Source of the DNA: Lentisphaerota bacterium
GTDB taxonomy: Bacteria > Verrucomicrobiota > Lentisphaeria > Oligosphaerales > JAFGRS01
DNA length: 16,545 nucleotides
Assembly (NCBI GenBank): GCA_012514865.1
Contig: JAAYZO010000894.1
Coordinates: 1 to 16,545 of the forward strand
Direction of reading: 5' to 3'
Positions 1 through 7,545 of the stretch are shown in pieces. Position 1 is the first letter of the stretch; the number at the start of each line of letters is the position of its first letter. Under the pieces are notes generated by a model. It ran no database searches. It worked only from the letters and a program-made list of their open reading frames with translations, and was not told the origin of the DNA. Both the position numbers and the translations under genes were made by a program.

Positions 1-104
1 CGGCTCGCGCGACCTACTCGAGGAGCGTCGCCCGGGTGGTCGCGCTCGGCTCGCGCGGCCTACTTGCGGGGCGTCGCCCGCGGGTTGCGCTCGGCTCGCG
101 CGAC
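1..104. repeat. imperfect ~46-bp tandem repeat, about 2.2 copies, at window edge
   Basis: Three copies of CGGCTCGCGCG begin at positions 1, 47 and 92, so the period is 45-46 bp. The first two copies also share GCGTCGCCCG. The third copy diverges after about 13 bases. It lies just past the stop of the leftward GH10-like gene and may continue beyond the window. No gene is seen in it. Confidence 0.7.
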
Positions 105-120
105 CGCCCTGCTTCGGTCG
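101..120 (-). terminator. possible hairpin downstream of the GH10-like gene
   Basis: CGACCG (101-106) and CGGTCG (115-120) form a 6-bp stem with an 8-base loop, starting 5 bases past the stop codon of the leftward gene. No T-tract follows on the minus strand, so an intrinsic terminator is not demonstrated; it may only protect the 3' end. Confidence 0.25.
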
Positions 121-124
121 TCGG

Positions 125-1993
125 TCAGTCGGCCTTGAGGGTGAGGGTCTTCTGGGTCGGGCTGACCTCGCCCTCGGCGCTGAGTTTGCGGCCATTGAGG
201 TCAGCGCTGACGCGGTAGGTGCCGTGGAAGGCGCGCAGGGCGAACTGGCCCTGGGCGTCGGTGACGCCCTCGGCGCGGGTGGCCCATCCGCCGGGTGCGG
301 CGAAGAGCGTCTCGATCATGCGGCCGGCCTTCCGCGGGCTCATGTCGGCGTGGTAGAGGGCGCTGCGCGGGTTGAGTGCAGCGGGCTCCCAGGGGTTGGC
401 GAGGCTGACGCCGGCCACGGTGGCGTGGGAGTAGAAGAGGCGCAGGAGGTCGCGCAGCATGGACTCCTGCAGGACCTCGGTGTCGGCCTCGAGCTGGAGC
501 GAGCCGATGTAGACGGGTATGCCGAGGTTGCTGGCGGCGATGCGGTCGAGGCGCTTCTCGATGGTCTGGGGCGCCATATAGGGCCTGGCGAGGGCGGCGC
601 CGAGGAGGATCCCGGAGACCTTGCAGCCGGCGGACTTCAGCCAGGTGACGAACTCGATGACTTCATCGATGCGGCTGTCGCCGGGCAGGAGGAGCGCTTC
701 GGCGTCGCTGACGAGGAGGGTCGTCTCGGGCGACTCCTTCTGGGCGGCCTGGAAGATCTGGACGAGGCTGTCGACGCCGGTGATATCGTAGATCTCGCTG
801 GAGGCCAGGGTGCCATGCAGGACGACCCACTGGTCGACCTGGCCCTGGTACTCGCCGGCGGCGCCGCGGACCTGCTTGAGGGCGGCCTGCAGGAGCGGCT
901 CGCGGTCCATTCTGCGGCAGGCCGCCGGGGCATCGCGGAAGGCGGGCGAGAAGAGGGCCTGGCCGCGGGTCTTCTGGCCGCGCCCGTGGATGGCGGGGAG
1001 GACCTTGGCGGCGGCGCTGCGGCCCCAGTCGTCGTAGGTGCGCCAGAGGAAGAGGTCATTCGGCGTCACCATGCCGAAGAGCTGCGGGTCGGCGAGCTTC
1101 TGGTGCAGTTTGGGCAGGGCCGGGAGGGCCTCGCCGACGGCGCGTTTCAGGGCGGCGCCGTCCTCGGTCTCGAGGATCTCCGGGAGCAGCAGGGCGGTCG
1201 GGACCTCGATGCCAAGAAGGAAGGGCCGGCCGATCTGCTCGACCGTGACGGCGACACCCGGCACGGGCTCGCCGCCGGCGGTCACCTGCACGGCCAGGTC
1301 AGTCTTGCGGTCCTTCTCGATGCGGGCCAGGACGGCGTCACGCCAGTCCTGGTCGTAGTAGTCGCCGCCGAAGACCGGCTGGTAGTTCGTGTCGATGGTC
1401 GCCAGGTCGACGTGGGGCGCCACCAGGACGGCGGTGATGCGTCGCACCTCGAGGGTGCCGGGCGCCTCGGCGAGGTGGAAACTCAGCGAGGTGGCGTCCG
1501 GCGTCAGGTCTTCGGGCACCGGCACCGCGACCCGGCAGGAGGTCCACTCGCCGGCTGGCTCGCTCAGGCGCAGGGCGAGGAATTTCGGCCAGGGCGGGGC
1601 GTCCTTCTGCCAGTAGACGTGGAAGGCATAGCCCGGGCTCAGCTTGTACTCAAAGCCGATGAAGAGGTTGCGGCCTTTGGGGAGTTGTGCCGAGAGTTTC
1701 TGGCGCAGCTCGAGCATCCAGGGCTGCTGGTGGGCGCGCTCCACCTTGATGGTCAGGACACCGCTGACCTCGCCCTCGGCCGGCGGCGTGACCGCAAAGG
1801 TCCCCAGGTCGCCGGTCGAGCGGGTGACCCAGTTCAGGGGGCGTCCGCGGCCCTCGGTGAAGTTCCCATTGAGGAGCAGCGGCGCGCCCTCGGGCACGGT
1901 GAAGGCCCGCAGGGGCGCCGCGGCCAGCGTCAGGGTCGCCAGGATGCGTAGGGCCCGGCGGATACGGGGGCCGATTCTCTGCGCGTCTGTCAT
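125..1993 (-). CDS. secreted GH10-fold protein, probable pseudoenzyme
   Basis: This 622-residue protein has an N-terminal signal-peptide-like segment (about residues 11-30, after a basic start), a beta-rich carbohydrate-binding-like region (about 38-190), then a GH10 xylanase-like (beta/alpha)8 domain (about 222-570) and a short beta-sandwich tail. The GH10 frame is recognisable: the linker IEKDRKTDLAVQV, G-PVPG, VTPNDLFLW (family VTxENxxKW), RGQALF (family RGHTLVW), G-D followed by a helix and SP-TTLLVSD, and TDAQGQFALRAFHGTYRV at the end. Where active enzymes carry VVNE there is VLHG (Gly394), and where they carry TE(F/L)D there is GSLQ (Ser498), so both catalytic glutamates seem lost. ATG at 1993 is preceded by GGAG. 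It lies 65 bases after the oxidoreductase, probably co-transcribed. A binding or structural role is inferred; substrate unknown. Confidence 0.8.
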   Translation of the reverse strand: MTDAQRIGPRIRRALRILATLTLAAAPLRAFTVPEGAPLLLNGNFTEGRGRPLNWVTRSTGDLGTFAVTPPAEGEVSGVLTIKVERAHQQPWMLELRQKLSAQLPKGRNLFIGFEYKLSPGYAFHVYWQKDAPPWPKFLALRLSEPAGEWTSCRVAVPVPEDLTPDATSLSFHLAEAPGTLEVRRITAVLVAPHVDLATIDTNYQPVFGGDYYDQDWRDAVLARIEKDRKTDLAVQVTAGGEPVPGVAVTVEQIGRPFLLGIEVPTALLLPEILETEDGAALKRAVGEALPALPKLHQKLADPQLFGMVTPNDLFLWRTYDDWGRSAAAKVLPAIHGRGQKTRGQALFSPAFRDAPAACRRMDREPLLQAALKQVRGAAGEYQGQVDQWVVLHGTLASSEIYDITGVDSLVQIFQAAQKESPETTLLVSDAEALLLPGDSRIDEVIEFVTWLKSAGCKVSGILLGAALARPYMAPQTIEKRLDRIAASNLGIPVYIGSLQLEADTEVLQESMLRDLLRLFYSHATVAGVSLANPWEPAALNPRSALYHADMSPRKAGRMIETLFAAPGGWATRAEGVTDAQGQFALRAFHGTYRVSADLNGRKLSAEGEVSPTQKTLTLKAD

Positions 1994-2058
1994 GACCTGC
2001 TCTCCATGGGTCTTGCCCGCGCCGCCGCCCACGACACCGTGCCCCGGGCGGCCCGGTA

Positions 2059-3117
2059 TCAGGCGTAGCGCACGGCGACGTCGCGGCGGCGTCGTGCCGA
2101 CTCGTAGATGGCCAGGATGAGGTCGACGGCCTGGCGGGCGCTGCGCGGGGTGACGTAGGGTTCGCGGCCCTGCTGGATGGCCTGCACCAGGTCGGCGACG
2201 AGGAAGACGTGGCCCTGAGCGGTGACCGCCTTGTTGTCGCCGGTGACGCCCTCTTCGACGGCCTTCTGGGCGTGGTCGATATCCTTGGCGCGGCCGTCGG
2301 GCTCGGCGGCGACGGCCCAGCGTGTGATCTTGTTGCCGGTGCAGATGATGGTGCCGACATCGCCATGAAGCTCGATGCGGCGGGTCTCGCCGGGGTTGCA
2401 GGAGGTCGTGCCGATGATGGTGCCGAAGGCGCCGCTGCGGAACTGCAGGGCGGCGACGCAGGTGTCCTCGACCTCGATGTCGCGGACCTTGTGGTCGGTG
2501 CGCGCGAAGACCCGTTCGACCTGGTCGTCGACGAGCCAGGTCAGCAGGTCGATGCCATGGACGCCCTGGTTCATCAGGGCGCCGCCGCCATCCAGGGCCC
2601 AGGTGCCGCGCCAGCCGGCGCTGGCGTAGTAGGCGCGTGAGCGGTAGTCCTTGAGGAAGGCGTCGGCCAGGGTCAGCTTGCCGAGGTCGCCCCGCTGCAG
2701 GGCGCGGCGGATGCGGATGTTGTCGGGCATGGTCCGGCTCTGGAAGACGCAGCCCATGGTGACGCCGGCCTTCTCGACGGCGTCGATCATGCGGCTGAGG
2801 CGGTCGCGGCGGATATCGAGGGGCTTCTCGCAGAAGACGTGCTTGCCGGCGCGGGCGGCGGCGATGACGCCATCGGCGTGCAGGCCGGACGGTGTGCAGA
2901 TGCAGACCACATCGACGGCCGGGTCCTTGACCATCTCGCGGTAGTCGCGGTAGAAGGTGACGCCGCCCTGGTCGGCCGCGAACTTGCGGCCCTTGGCCTC
3001 GTCGATGTCGCAGACCGCCACCAGCTCCGCCTCGCTGCAGGCCTTGATGGCCTGGACATGCGTCGGGGCGATGACGCCGCAGCCCAGCACGCCGAATCCG
3101 AACTTGCCGTTGCGCAT
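2059..3117 (-). CDS. Gfo/Idh/MocA family NAD(P)-dependent oxidoreductase
   Basis: A 352-residue cytoplasmic dehydrogenase of normal family length. The Rossmann nucleotide-binding loop GVLGCG is at residues 9-14, followed by H20 as in the family (GxGxIAxxH). The signature EKP is at 97-99 within GKHVFCEKPLD, and the C-terminal catalytic segment DGGGALMNQGVHGIDLL carries His187 and Asp190. Such enzymes oxidise or reduce sugars, inositols or sugar derivatives with NAD(P); the substrate cannot be read from sequence. ATG at 3117 is chosen because the Rossmann fold starts immediately after it and AGGAGG lies about 10 bases upstream. An in-frame extension to 3246 exists but looks like non-coding leader. 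It is followed closely by the GH10-like gene, suggesting a role in glycan handling. Confidence 0.92.
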   Translation of the reverse strand: MRNGKFGFGVLGCGVIAPTHVQAIKACSEAELVAVCDIDEAKGRKFAADQGGVTFYRDYREMVKDPAVDVVCICTPSGLHADGVIAAARAGKHVFCEKPLDIRRDRLSRMIDAVEKAGVTMGCVFQSRTMPDNIRIRRALQRGDLGKLTLADAFLKDYRSRAYYASAGWRGTWALDGGGALMNQGVHGIDLLTWLVDDQVERVFARTDHKVRDIEVEDTCVAALQFRSGAFGTIIGTTSCNPGETRRIELHGDVGTIICTGNKITRWAVAAEPDGRAKDIDHAQKAVEEGVTGDNKAVTAQGHVFLVADLVQAIQQGREPYVTPRSARQAVDLILAIYESARRRRDVAVRYA

Positions 3118-3281
3118 GGTCGTCTGTCCTCCTGTGCCGCCCGGCGCTGCCGGGTGCGACTGCTCGTATGAACGATCGCGGCGTTGTGCCGTCGACGCCC
3201 GCCGCGGCTCGTCGACGCGTCCGCGTCTGCGGAGACTCGCGCTCAAGCACCCGTGGCGAGCGATCTCTCGTGTTGTTCCAT

Positions 3282-3300
3282 CCGGCGCTCCGCGCGCCGG
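3282..3300 (-). terminator. hairpin 3' of the TonB-like gene
   Basis: CCGGCGC (3282-3288) and GCGCCGG (3294-3300) form a 7-bp perfect stem with a 5-base loop, about 30 bases past the TonB-like stop. There is no T-tract on the minus strand. A second small stem (CCCGGC/GCCGGG, 3140-3154) lies in the leader of the oxidoreductase. The 212-base gap holds no gene that I can support. Confidence 0.3.
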
Positions 3301-3329
3301 TGCATGCCGTAGCGACTGTCCTCGCTGTC

Positions 3330-4337
3330 TTACGTCGTCAGCCGGAAGGTCACCGTCAGGGTGCGGCTGCTGCCATCCAGGCCGAAGTCCCTGAAGCCGG
3401 GCAGGGTGCGCAGGGACTCCAGCAGGCTCTGCACGGTGGCATCCATGGCCAGGACGCGGCTCGGGCCGCTGACCCGTGCCACCGCGACGCGGCCGTCGGC
3501 GTTGATAGTCAGGGAGACCGTCACGGTCGGCTGGGCACCGCCGACCTCGGCGCGGGTCGGCTGAGCCCAGAGCCGGTAGAGTTCGGCGCTGATGGCCTGG
3601 TGCCAGCGCTGTTCGTTGGCGCGGTCGGCCGAGCTGCTCGCGGCGCTGCCGGTGGGGCTGCCGGCGCGACCGGCGCTGGGGCTGGCGATGGTGATGGCGG
3701 GGAGGCCCTTCTGCAGATTGCTGGCGATACGGCTGGCGTCAAAGCTCGGCAGCTTTGCCGGTGCCGGCGCCGACCGCCGCGTCGTGGTCAGCTTGGCGTC
3801 CCGCGCGATCTCTTCCGCGGTCCGGTAGCGCCGTTTCGGGGGGGGCGTCTTGACCGGGGTCACGGTCTTGGGCTTCGGCGTGGGCTCCGGCGGCTTGAGC
3901 ACCGGCGGCTTGGGCTTGGGCTCCGGCGGCTTGGGCTTGGGCTCCGGCGGTTTGGGCTTGGGGTCCGGCGGCTTGGGCGCCGGGATGGGGGTTGGGATCG
4001 CCTCCGGGGGCTTCGGGGTCGGGGGTGGCGTCGGGGCCGGCTCCGGTGGCCTGGGCGGTTCGGGCGGCGTGGGCGCGGGCGGTTCGGGCTCGGGCGGCGG
4101 CTCGGGCTCCGGCGGCGCGGGCGGCTCGGGCGCCGGCTCCGGCGGTGCCGGGTCGGGGGCGTTGAGGGTGGCCAGGGTGGCGTCATCGAGGCCGACGGGA
4201 ATGGCCTCGCCGAGGGCGTCATCGCTGACCGGGCGATGCCGGTGCAGGTTCAGGAACAGGAGCAGGCCGAGGAGCACAGCGTGGACCGTGCACACGACGG
4301 TGCCGATCTTCCGGAAGGATGCCTGCCAGTCTTTCAC
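3330..4337 (-). CDS. TonB/TolA-like energy-transducing periplasmic protein
   Basis: A 335-residue protein with one N-terminal membrane segment (about residues 11-30, IGTVVCTVHAVLLGLLLFLN) and a short basic cytoplasmic head. A long Pro/Glu then Pro/Lys-rich stalk (about 61-165, many PEPxP and KPKPPEP units) would span the periplasm. The C-terminal domain (about 240-335) resembles TonB_C/TolA: AELYRLWAQP, then VTVSLTINADGRV and a final VTF strand. It should couple inner-membrane proton flow through ExbB/ExbD, encoded just upstream, to an outer-membrane partner. Start is GTG at 4337; an ATG 22 bases upstream is out of frame and stops within 8 codons. The gap to exbD is 44 bases, consistent with one transcript. 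TonB and TolA cannot be told apart from this sequence, and no TolB, Pal or receptor is present in the window. Confidence 0.85.
   Translation of the reverse strand: MKDWQASFRKIGTVVCTVHAVLLGLLLFLNLHRHRPVSDDALGEAIPVGLDDATLATLNAPDPAPPEPAPEPPAPPEPEPPPEPEPPAPTPPEPPRPPEPAPTPPPTPKPPEAIPTPIPAPKPPDPKPKPPEPKPKPPEPKPKPPVLKPPEPTPKPKTVTPVKTPPPKRRYRTAEEIARDAKLTTTRRSAPAPAKLPSFDASRIASNLQKGLPAITIASPSAGRAGSPTGSAASSSADRANEQRWHQAISAELYRLWAQPTRAEVGGAQPTVTVSLTINADGRVAVARVSGPSRVLAMDATVQSLLESLRTLPGFRDFGLDGSSRTLTVTFRLTT
3907..3969 (-). repeat. 21-bp in-frame coding repeat, 3 copies
   Basis: Units begin at 3907, 3928 and 3949; the first two are identical and the third has a few changes. Each encodes the heptapeptide class PPEPKPK in the proline-rich stalk of the TonB-like protein. 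Because the unit is a multiple of three, copy-number change would alter stalk length without a frameshift. Confidence 0.8.
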
Positions 4338-4381
4338 GGTGTCGCTGCCTCTGCCATTCGGCCCTTCCGCGGGGTGGCGGC

Positions 4382-4801
4382 TCAGGCCTCCGGCTGTGTT
4401 GCGAGCTTGATCTCGAGGATGCCCGCCCTGCGTATCGTCCTCATGATATCGACGATCTGCCGGTACGGCCTCTCGCCGTCGGCGCGGATGATGGCGGCCA
4501 CCTCGGGGCGCTGGCGGCGCTCTTCGGCGAGGCGGCTGGCCAGGATCTCCATGGGCATCACCTCGCGCTGCAGGAAGATGCGGCCCTGCCGGTCGAGGTC
4601 AATGATGAGCGGCTTGCGGTCGTCCTGGATGCGCTCGGCGGTGTTCATCTCCGGCGGCGTCACGTCGGTCTGGTACTCCAGAACCGGCACCGTGACCACG
4701 AAGACGATGAGCAGGAGGAAAGTCAGGTCGCTCATCGACGAGACATTGATCTCCGAGACGGTTCGGAGATGGCCGCTGCCTCTGGTGCTGAACTTACCCA
4801 T
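4382..4801 (-). CDS. exbD: ExbD/TolR family biopolymer transport protein
   Basis: A 139-residue protein, normal for ExbD/TolR. It has a short cytoplasmic head, one membrane helix (about residues 23-43) and a periplasmic domain. The segment INVSSMSDLTFLLLIVFVV matches the family motif in which a membrane aspartate lies at the start of the helix; Asp25 sits where the essential proton-path aspartate of ExbD is found. The periplasmic part ends with ADGERPYRQIVDIMRTIRRAGI, the usual D...Y..v...m...r.aG pattern. It forms the proton-driven stator with ExbB, encoded 45 bases upstream, and energises the TonB-like protein encoded downstream. ATG at 4801 begins the recognisable head. Confidence 0.93.
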   Translation of the reverse strand: MGKFSTRGSGHLRTVSEINVSSMSDLTFLLLIVFVVTVPVLEYQTDVTPPEMNTAERIQDDRKPLIIDLDRQGRIFLQREVMPMEILASRLAEERRQRPEVAAIIRADGERPYRQIVDIMRTIRRAGILEIKLATQPEA

Positions 4802-4846
4802 GCCGACATCCCGTCCCGCCGCCGCTGTCTCCGGCCGGGTCGCGTC

Positions 4847-5686
4847 TCACGCTGCTGTGGTGCCCTGGCGTGGCGCCGTGGCTGCGCCCGGTGCCGCCTG
4901 TGCCTGGGCGCCGCCGATGGCCCCGGTCTTCTCCAGGCGGATCTTGGCCACGAAGTCGTCCACGAAGTTGTCCATGTCGACGTTGGTCTGCTTGACCCAA
5001 CTGAGGATGCCGTTGAGGCCGACGACCGACGGTATGGCCACGACCAGGCCCACCACCGTCGTGAGCAGGGCTCCCGAGACGCCGGGGGCCAGGACGGAGA
5101 GGTCCGGCCGGCCCTGCTGGGCCATGCCGACGAAGGCCATCATGACGCCCCAGACCGTTCCCAGCAGTCCCAGGAACGGCGCCAGGGTGACGATGGTGCC
5201 GAGCATGCCGAGGCGCTCCTCGATGAGCTGGTTCTGGCGGGTGAGCGACCGCTCGATGACAGCGCGGACCTTGACGATCTCGTTTTCGGTGAGGAGCCGC
5301 GGCAGGAGGCGCCGGCGGCAGTAGAGGTCGACCTGGCTGGCGTCGACCTCGAGGATATTCATCACCTCCATGAGGCCGACGAAGTACGCCTCGGCGAGGG
5401 GGCCGCCGAAGTCGCTCTCGCGCAGGGACAGCTCGAGTACCGACTCGGCCGACTCGAAGTGCTCGAGGAAGCGCCTGCAGCTCCGGCGCACGCGCCCCAG
5501 GGAGAAGCCCTTCTCGATCATGGTGCTCCAGGCGTACATGCTGAGAACGCACAGCGCCAGGACGATCGCCTTCGACACCAGGTCGCTGGTGTCGTAGGCG
5601 TACCACGTATTCTTGATGAATGCCTGGAATTGCTGAGCGACAGTCATAGCCTGTGGCGTTCCCGTCCCTGGGGGCGACGATGGCAC
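4847..5686 (-). CDS. exbB: ExbB/TolQ/MotA family proton channel protein
   Basis: A 279-residue inner-membrane protein with three predicted helices (about residues 37-55, 160-185 and 205-227). The conserved MotA/TolQ/ExbB segments are present: LGTIVTLAPFLGLLGTVWG with a following AF, and ALLTTVVGLVVAIP. A cytoplasmic loop of about 100 residues separates helix 1 from helix 2, as in the family. It forms the proton channel with ExbD. GTG at 5686 is preferred because AAGGA lies 7 bases upstream; ATG at 5647 (13 codons later) is possible but has a poor ribosome site. A promoter-like sequence about 23 bases further upstream of the GTG suggests the exbB-exbD-tonB-like group can be transcribed separately from rsmA. 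Confidence 0.92.
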   Translation of the reverse strand: MPSSPPGTGTPQAMTVAQQFQAFIKNTWYAYDTSDLVSKAIVLALCVLSMYAWSTMIEKGFSLGRVRRSCRRFLEHFESAESVLELSLRESDFGGPLAEAYFVGLMEVMNILEVDASQVDLYCRRRLLPRLLTENEIVKVRAVIERSLTRQNQLIEERLGMLGTIVTLAPFLGLLGTVWGVMMAFVGMAQQGRPDLSVLAPGVSGALLTTVVGLVVAIPSVVGLNGILSWVKQTNVDMDNFVDDFVAKIRLEKTGAIGGAQAQAAPGAATAPRQGTTAA

Positions 5687-5715
5687 CGGAGGGTCCTTGT
5701 CTCGGGGACGATTCC

Positions 5716-5744
5716 AATATGGTGATTATTGGGGTGGCAGGCAA
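5716..5744 (-). promoter_or_regulatory. candidate promoter of the exbB operon
   Basis: On the minus strand TTGCCT (5744-5739), a 17-base spacer and CATATT (5721-5716) followed by GGA. Predicted start near 5709, giving a 23-base leader to the GTG of exbB. The -35 overlaps the 3' end of rsmA. It closely resembles the candidate promoter at 7467-7495. Confidence 0.45.
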
Positions 5745-6556
5745 GCCGCGAGGCGGGCGAAATCGGCTGGCGAGAAGGCCTCGGCGCGGGCCTCGGGCGA
5801 GAGGCCGGCCGCGGCGAAGAGGGCCGCGGCTGCGGCGGGGCCGCCGAGGCGTTCGGAGAGGACCTTCAGGGCCTTCTTGCGGCGCTGCGAGAAGGCTACT
5901 CCGGCGATCTCGCCGGCGCGTTCGCGGACAGCCGCCGGCAGGCTGTCGGGGCGCTGGTCGAGGCGCACGAAGGCCGAGGCCACCTCGGGCGGCGGCCAGA
6001 AGACCTGCGGCGGTACCGTCCGGACGAGGCGCACCTGGTAGCGCAGTTGCACCCGCACGGTCAGGGCGCCGTAGTCGGGGCTGCCCGGCGCGGCGGCCAG
6101 GCGCTGGGCCATCTCGCGCTGCAGAAGCACATGCAGGTCGCTCGGGGCCTGGCGCAGGGCCGCCAGGGTCGCCAGGACGACGCTGCTGCAGGCATAGGGC
6201 AGGTTGGCGATGCAGCGGTAGGTCTGCCCCGCGAAGAGGGCCTCGTAGTCGACGCGGCAGGCGTCGGCCTCGATGAGGCGGAAGCCGGGGGCGTCGGCGA
6301 GGTCCTGGCGCAGGTAGGCGGCCAGGCGGTGGTCGAGTTCGATGGCCGTGACCTCGCAGCCGGCGGCCAGGAGGCGGCGGGTCAGGATGCCGGTGCCGGG
6401 GCCGATCTCGAGGACGCGCTGGCCCGCGGCCGGGGCGGCGTCGCGGATCATGGCGTCGAGGAGGTTGGCGTCGACCAGGAAGTTCTGGCCGAGTCGTCGG
6501 CTGGGGTGGAGGCCGAGGCTGGCCAGGAGGTCCTTGAGGTCACGGGCGGTGGTCAT
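5726..6556 (-). CDS. rsmA: 16S rRNA dimethyladenosine transferase (KsgA/RsmA)
   Basis: A 276-residue SAM-dependent methyltransferase, near the family's usual length of about 270. It dimethylates the two adjacent adenines in the 3'-terminal hairpin of 16S rRNA during small-subunit assembly. Visible motifs are RLGQNFLVD (residues 21-29), the SAM loop EIGPGTG (50-56), an acidic E-D pair at the end of strand 2 (AIELD), the catalytic NLPY (118-121) and FWPPPEVASAFVRL (186-199). NLPY is followed by ACSS rather than the usual YxxS-P, a mild variation. ATG at 6556 overlaps the TGA of the upstream methyltransferase gene (ATGA), indicating translational coupling. Confidence 0.95.
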   Translation of the reverse strand: MTTARDLKDLLASLGLHPSRRLGQNFLVDANLLDAMIRDAAPAAGQRVLEIGPGTGILTRRLLAAGCEVTAIELDHRLAAYLRQDLADAPGFRLIEADACRVDYEALFAGQTYRCIANLPYACSSVVLATLAALRQAPSDLHVLLQREMAQRLAAAPGSPDYGALTVRVQLRYQVRLVRTVPPQVFWPPPEVASAFVRLDQRPDSLPAAVRERAGEIAGVAFSQRRKKALKVLSERLGGPAAAAALFAAAGLSPEARAEAFSPADFARLAACLPPQ

Positions 6557-7425
6557 GGGCGGGGCTCTCCCGTGGCCGGGGTTGTGGCCAGGCCGAGGCC
6601 CCGTCGCTGCAGGCGTTCGCCGAGGCGTTCGCGGTGGCGGAGGATGTGCTGGCCGGTCCAGGTCAGGGTCCGATCGCGGTAGGGCAGGCTCTGGCAGGAG
6701 CCCTGGAGGCGTCGGCGTTCACGCGTACTCATGGGCTGGCAGAGGAGTTCCGCCTGCCAGGCCGCGGCGGTGCCGGCGGCGGTGCGGCTCACGGCCAGGC
6801 CGAGGCGGAGGAGGGCGCCGCACAGGGCCGGCGCGGTCGAGGCCGAGAGCAGGACGCCGCCGGGCGCCAGGCGGTGCGTGAGCCGGAGCAGGAAGTCGAG
6901 GCTGTACAGGGTCGGTGCGGCTTCGGGTCGGTCGGGCTCGAGGAGGACGAGGCGGGCCTGACCGGCGAGGCGCATGAGGGTCCGTCGCGGGTCGCCGCGA
7001 TGCAGGGCGACGCGGCCCCACGATCGCCGGCAGGAACGCTGTGTCTGCAGGGCCGCCAGGAGTCCGGCGTGGTCCGGGTACTCGCGCTGGCGGTGCGACA
7101 GGGCGGCGGGTTCGCCGCTGAGGCCGTGCAGGCGGAGGCTGCCGGCGAAACGTGCCGGCAGCACGTCGAGGGCATCCAGGCCGAGCGGGCCCTGGCCGAA
7201 GCCGACGCACAGGACCACCAGGCCGGCGTCTGGACAGGCCGCCTCGAGGCGGGTCAGGTCGAGGAGGGGATTCAGTGCAGAGCGGGCCAGGCGCTCCACC
7301 CAGGGCCACTCCGAGAGGTGCAGGCGCTGCGTCGCCGCCAGCGCCGGCCGGGCTGCGGCCGGCCGGGCCGGTGCCGCGATGGCGGCCGGCAGGCCGATGC
7401 GGTCGCTGGGTGACTCGAGCGCCAT
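6553..7425 (-). CDS. MnmC-like SAM-dependent methyltransferase (divergent)
   Basis: A 290-residue protein. After a 30-residue Ala/Pro-rich head, LVVLCVGFGQGPLGLDAL (about residues 69-86) looks like a class I SAM-binding loop of the MnmC type (family pattern LGFGTGLN). LVLLEP and TLYSLDFLLRLTHRLAPGGVLLSAS (about 159-196) match the second half of such folds, as does the C-terminal PYRDRTLTWTGQHILRHRER, reminiscent of the PYRDP..L....I...R tail of MnmC-like proteins. MnmC methylates the wobble uridine of certain tRNAs; the MnmC FAD oxidoreductase domain is absent. The stop overlaps the rsmA start, so an RNA-modification role is consistent. ATG at 7425 has only a weak GGA ribosome site. The family call is tentative; a generic SAM methyltransferase is the alternative. 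Confidence 0.6.
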   Translation of the reverse strand: MALESPSDRIGLPAAIAAPARPAAARPALAATQRLHLSEWPWVERLARSALNPLLDLTRLEAACPDAGLVVLCVGFGQGPLGLDALDVLPARFAGSLRLHGLSGEPAALSHRQREYPDHAGLLAALQTQRSCRRSWGRVALHRGDPRRTLMRLAGQARLVLLEPDRPEAAPTLYSLDFLLRLTHRLAPGGVLLSASTAPALCGALLRLGLAVSRTAAGTAAAWQAELLCQPMSTRERRRLQGSCQSLPYRDRTLTWTGQHILRHRERLGERLQRRGLGLATTPATGEPRP

Positions 7426-7466
7426 GCGTTCCAGGGGGTCGTGGGTGTTCCTGTGGTCGTCGCTCC

Positions 7467-7495
7467 AATATGGCCCGGCCGGTCCGGCGATGCAA
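7467..7495 (-). promoter_or_regulatory. candidate promoter of the methyltransferase-rsmA operon
   Basis: On the minus strand TTGCAT (7495-7490), a 17-base spacer and CATATT (7472-7467) followed by GGA. Predicted start is near 7460 with a leader of about 35 bases. It shares TTGCxT, spacer length and CATATTGGA with the exbB promoter candidate. Confidence 0.45.
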
Positions 7496-7545
7496 CGGAG
7501 GTCGGCGGTCAGCGTTGGGCGTTCGGCGCCCCGCTCCCGTCGTCT

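Noticed and set aside
224..1951. 575-codon plus-strand open frame
   Set aside because: Antisense shadow of the GH10-like gene; Gly/Ala/Glu-biased, no recognisable domain.
1994..3250. Open frame joining the GH10-like protein to about 419 further N-terminal residues
   Set aside because: The upstream part is an Arg/Pro-rich shadow of the oxidoreductase gene in another frame of the same strand. A signal peptide and a good ribosome site mark the true start at 1993.
3168..5725. Long plus-strand open frames (718 and 468 codons) opposite the TonB-like, exbD and exbB genes
   Set aside because: Antisense to three well-supported genes, with low-complexity Gly/Leu/Arg repeats mirroring the proline-rich stalk.
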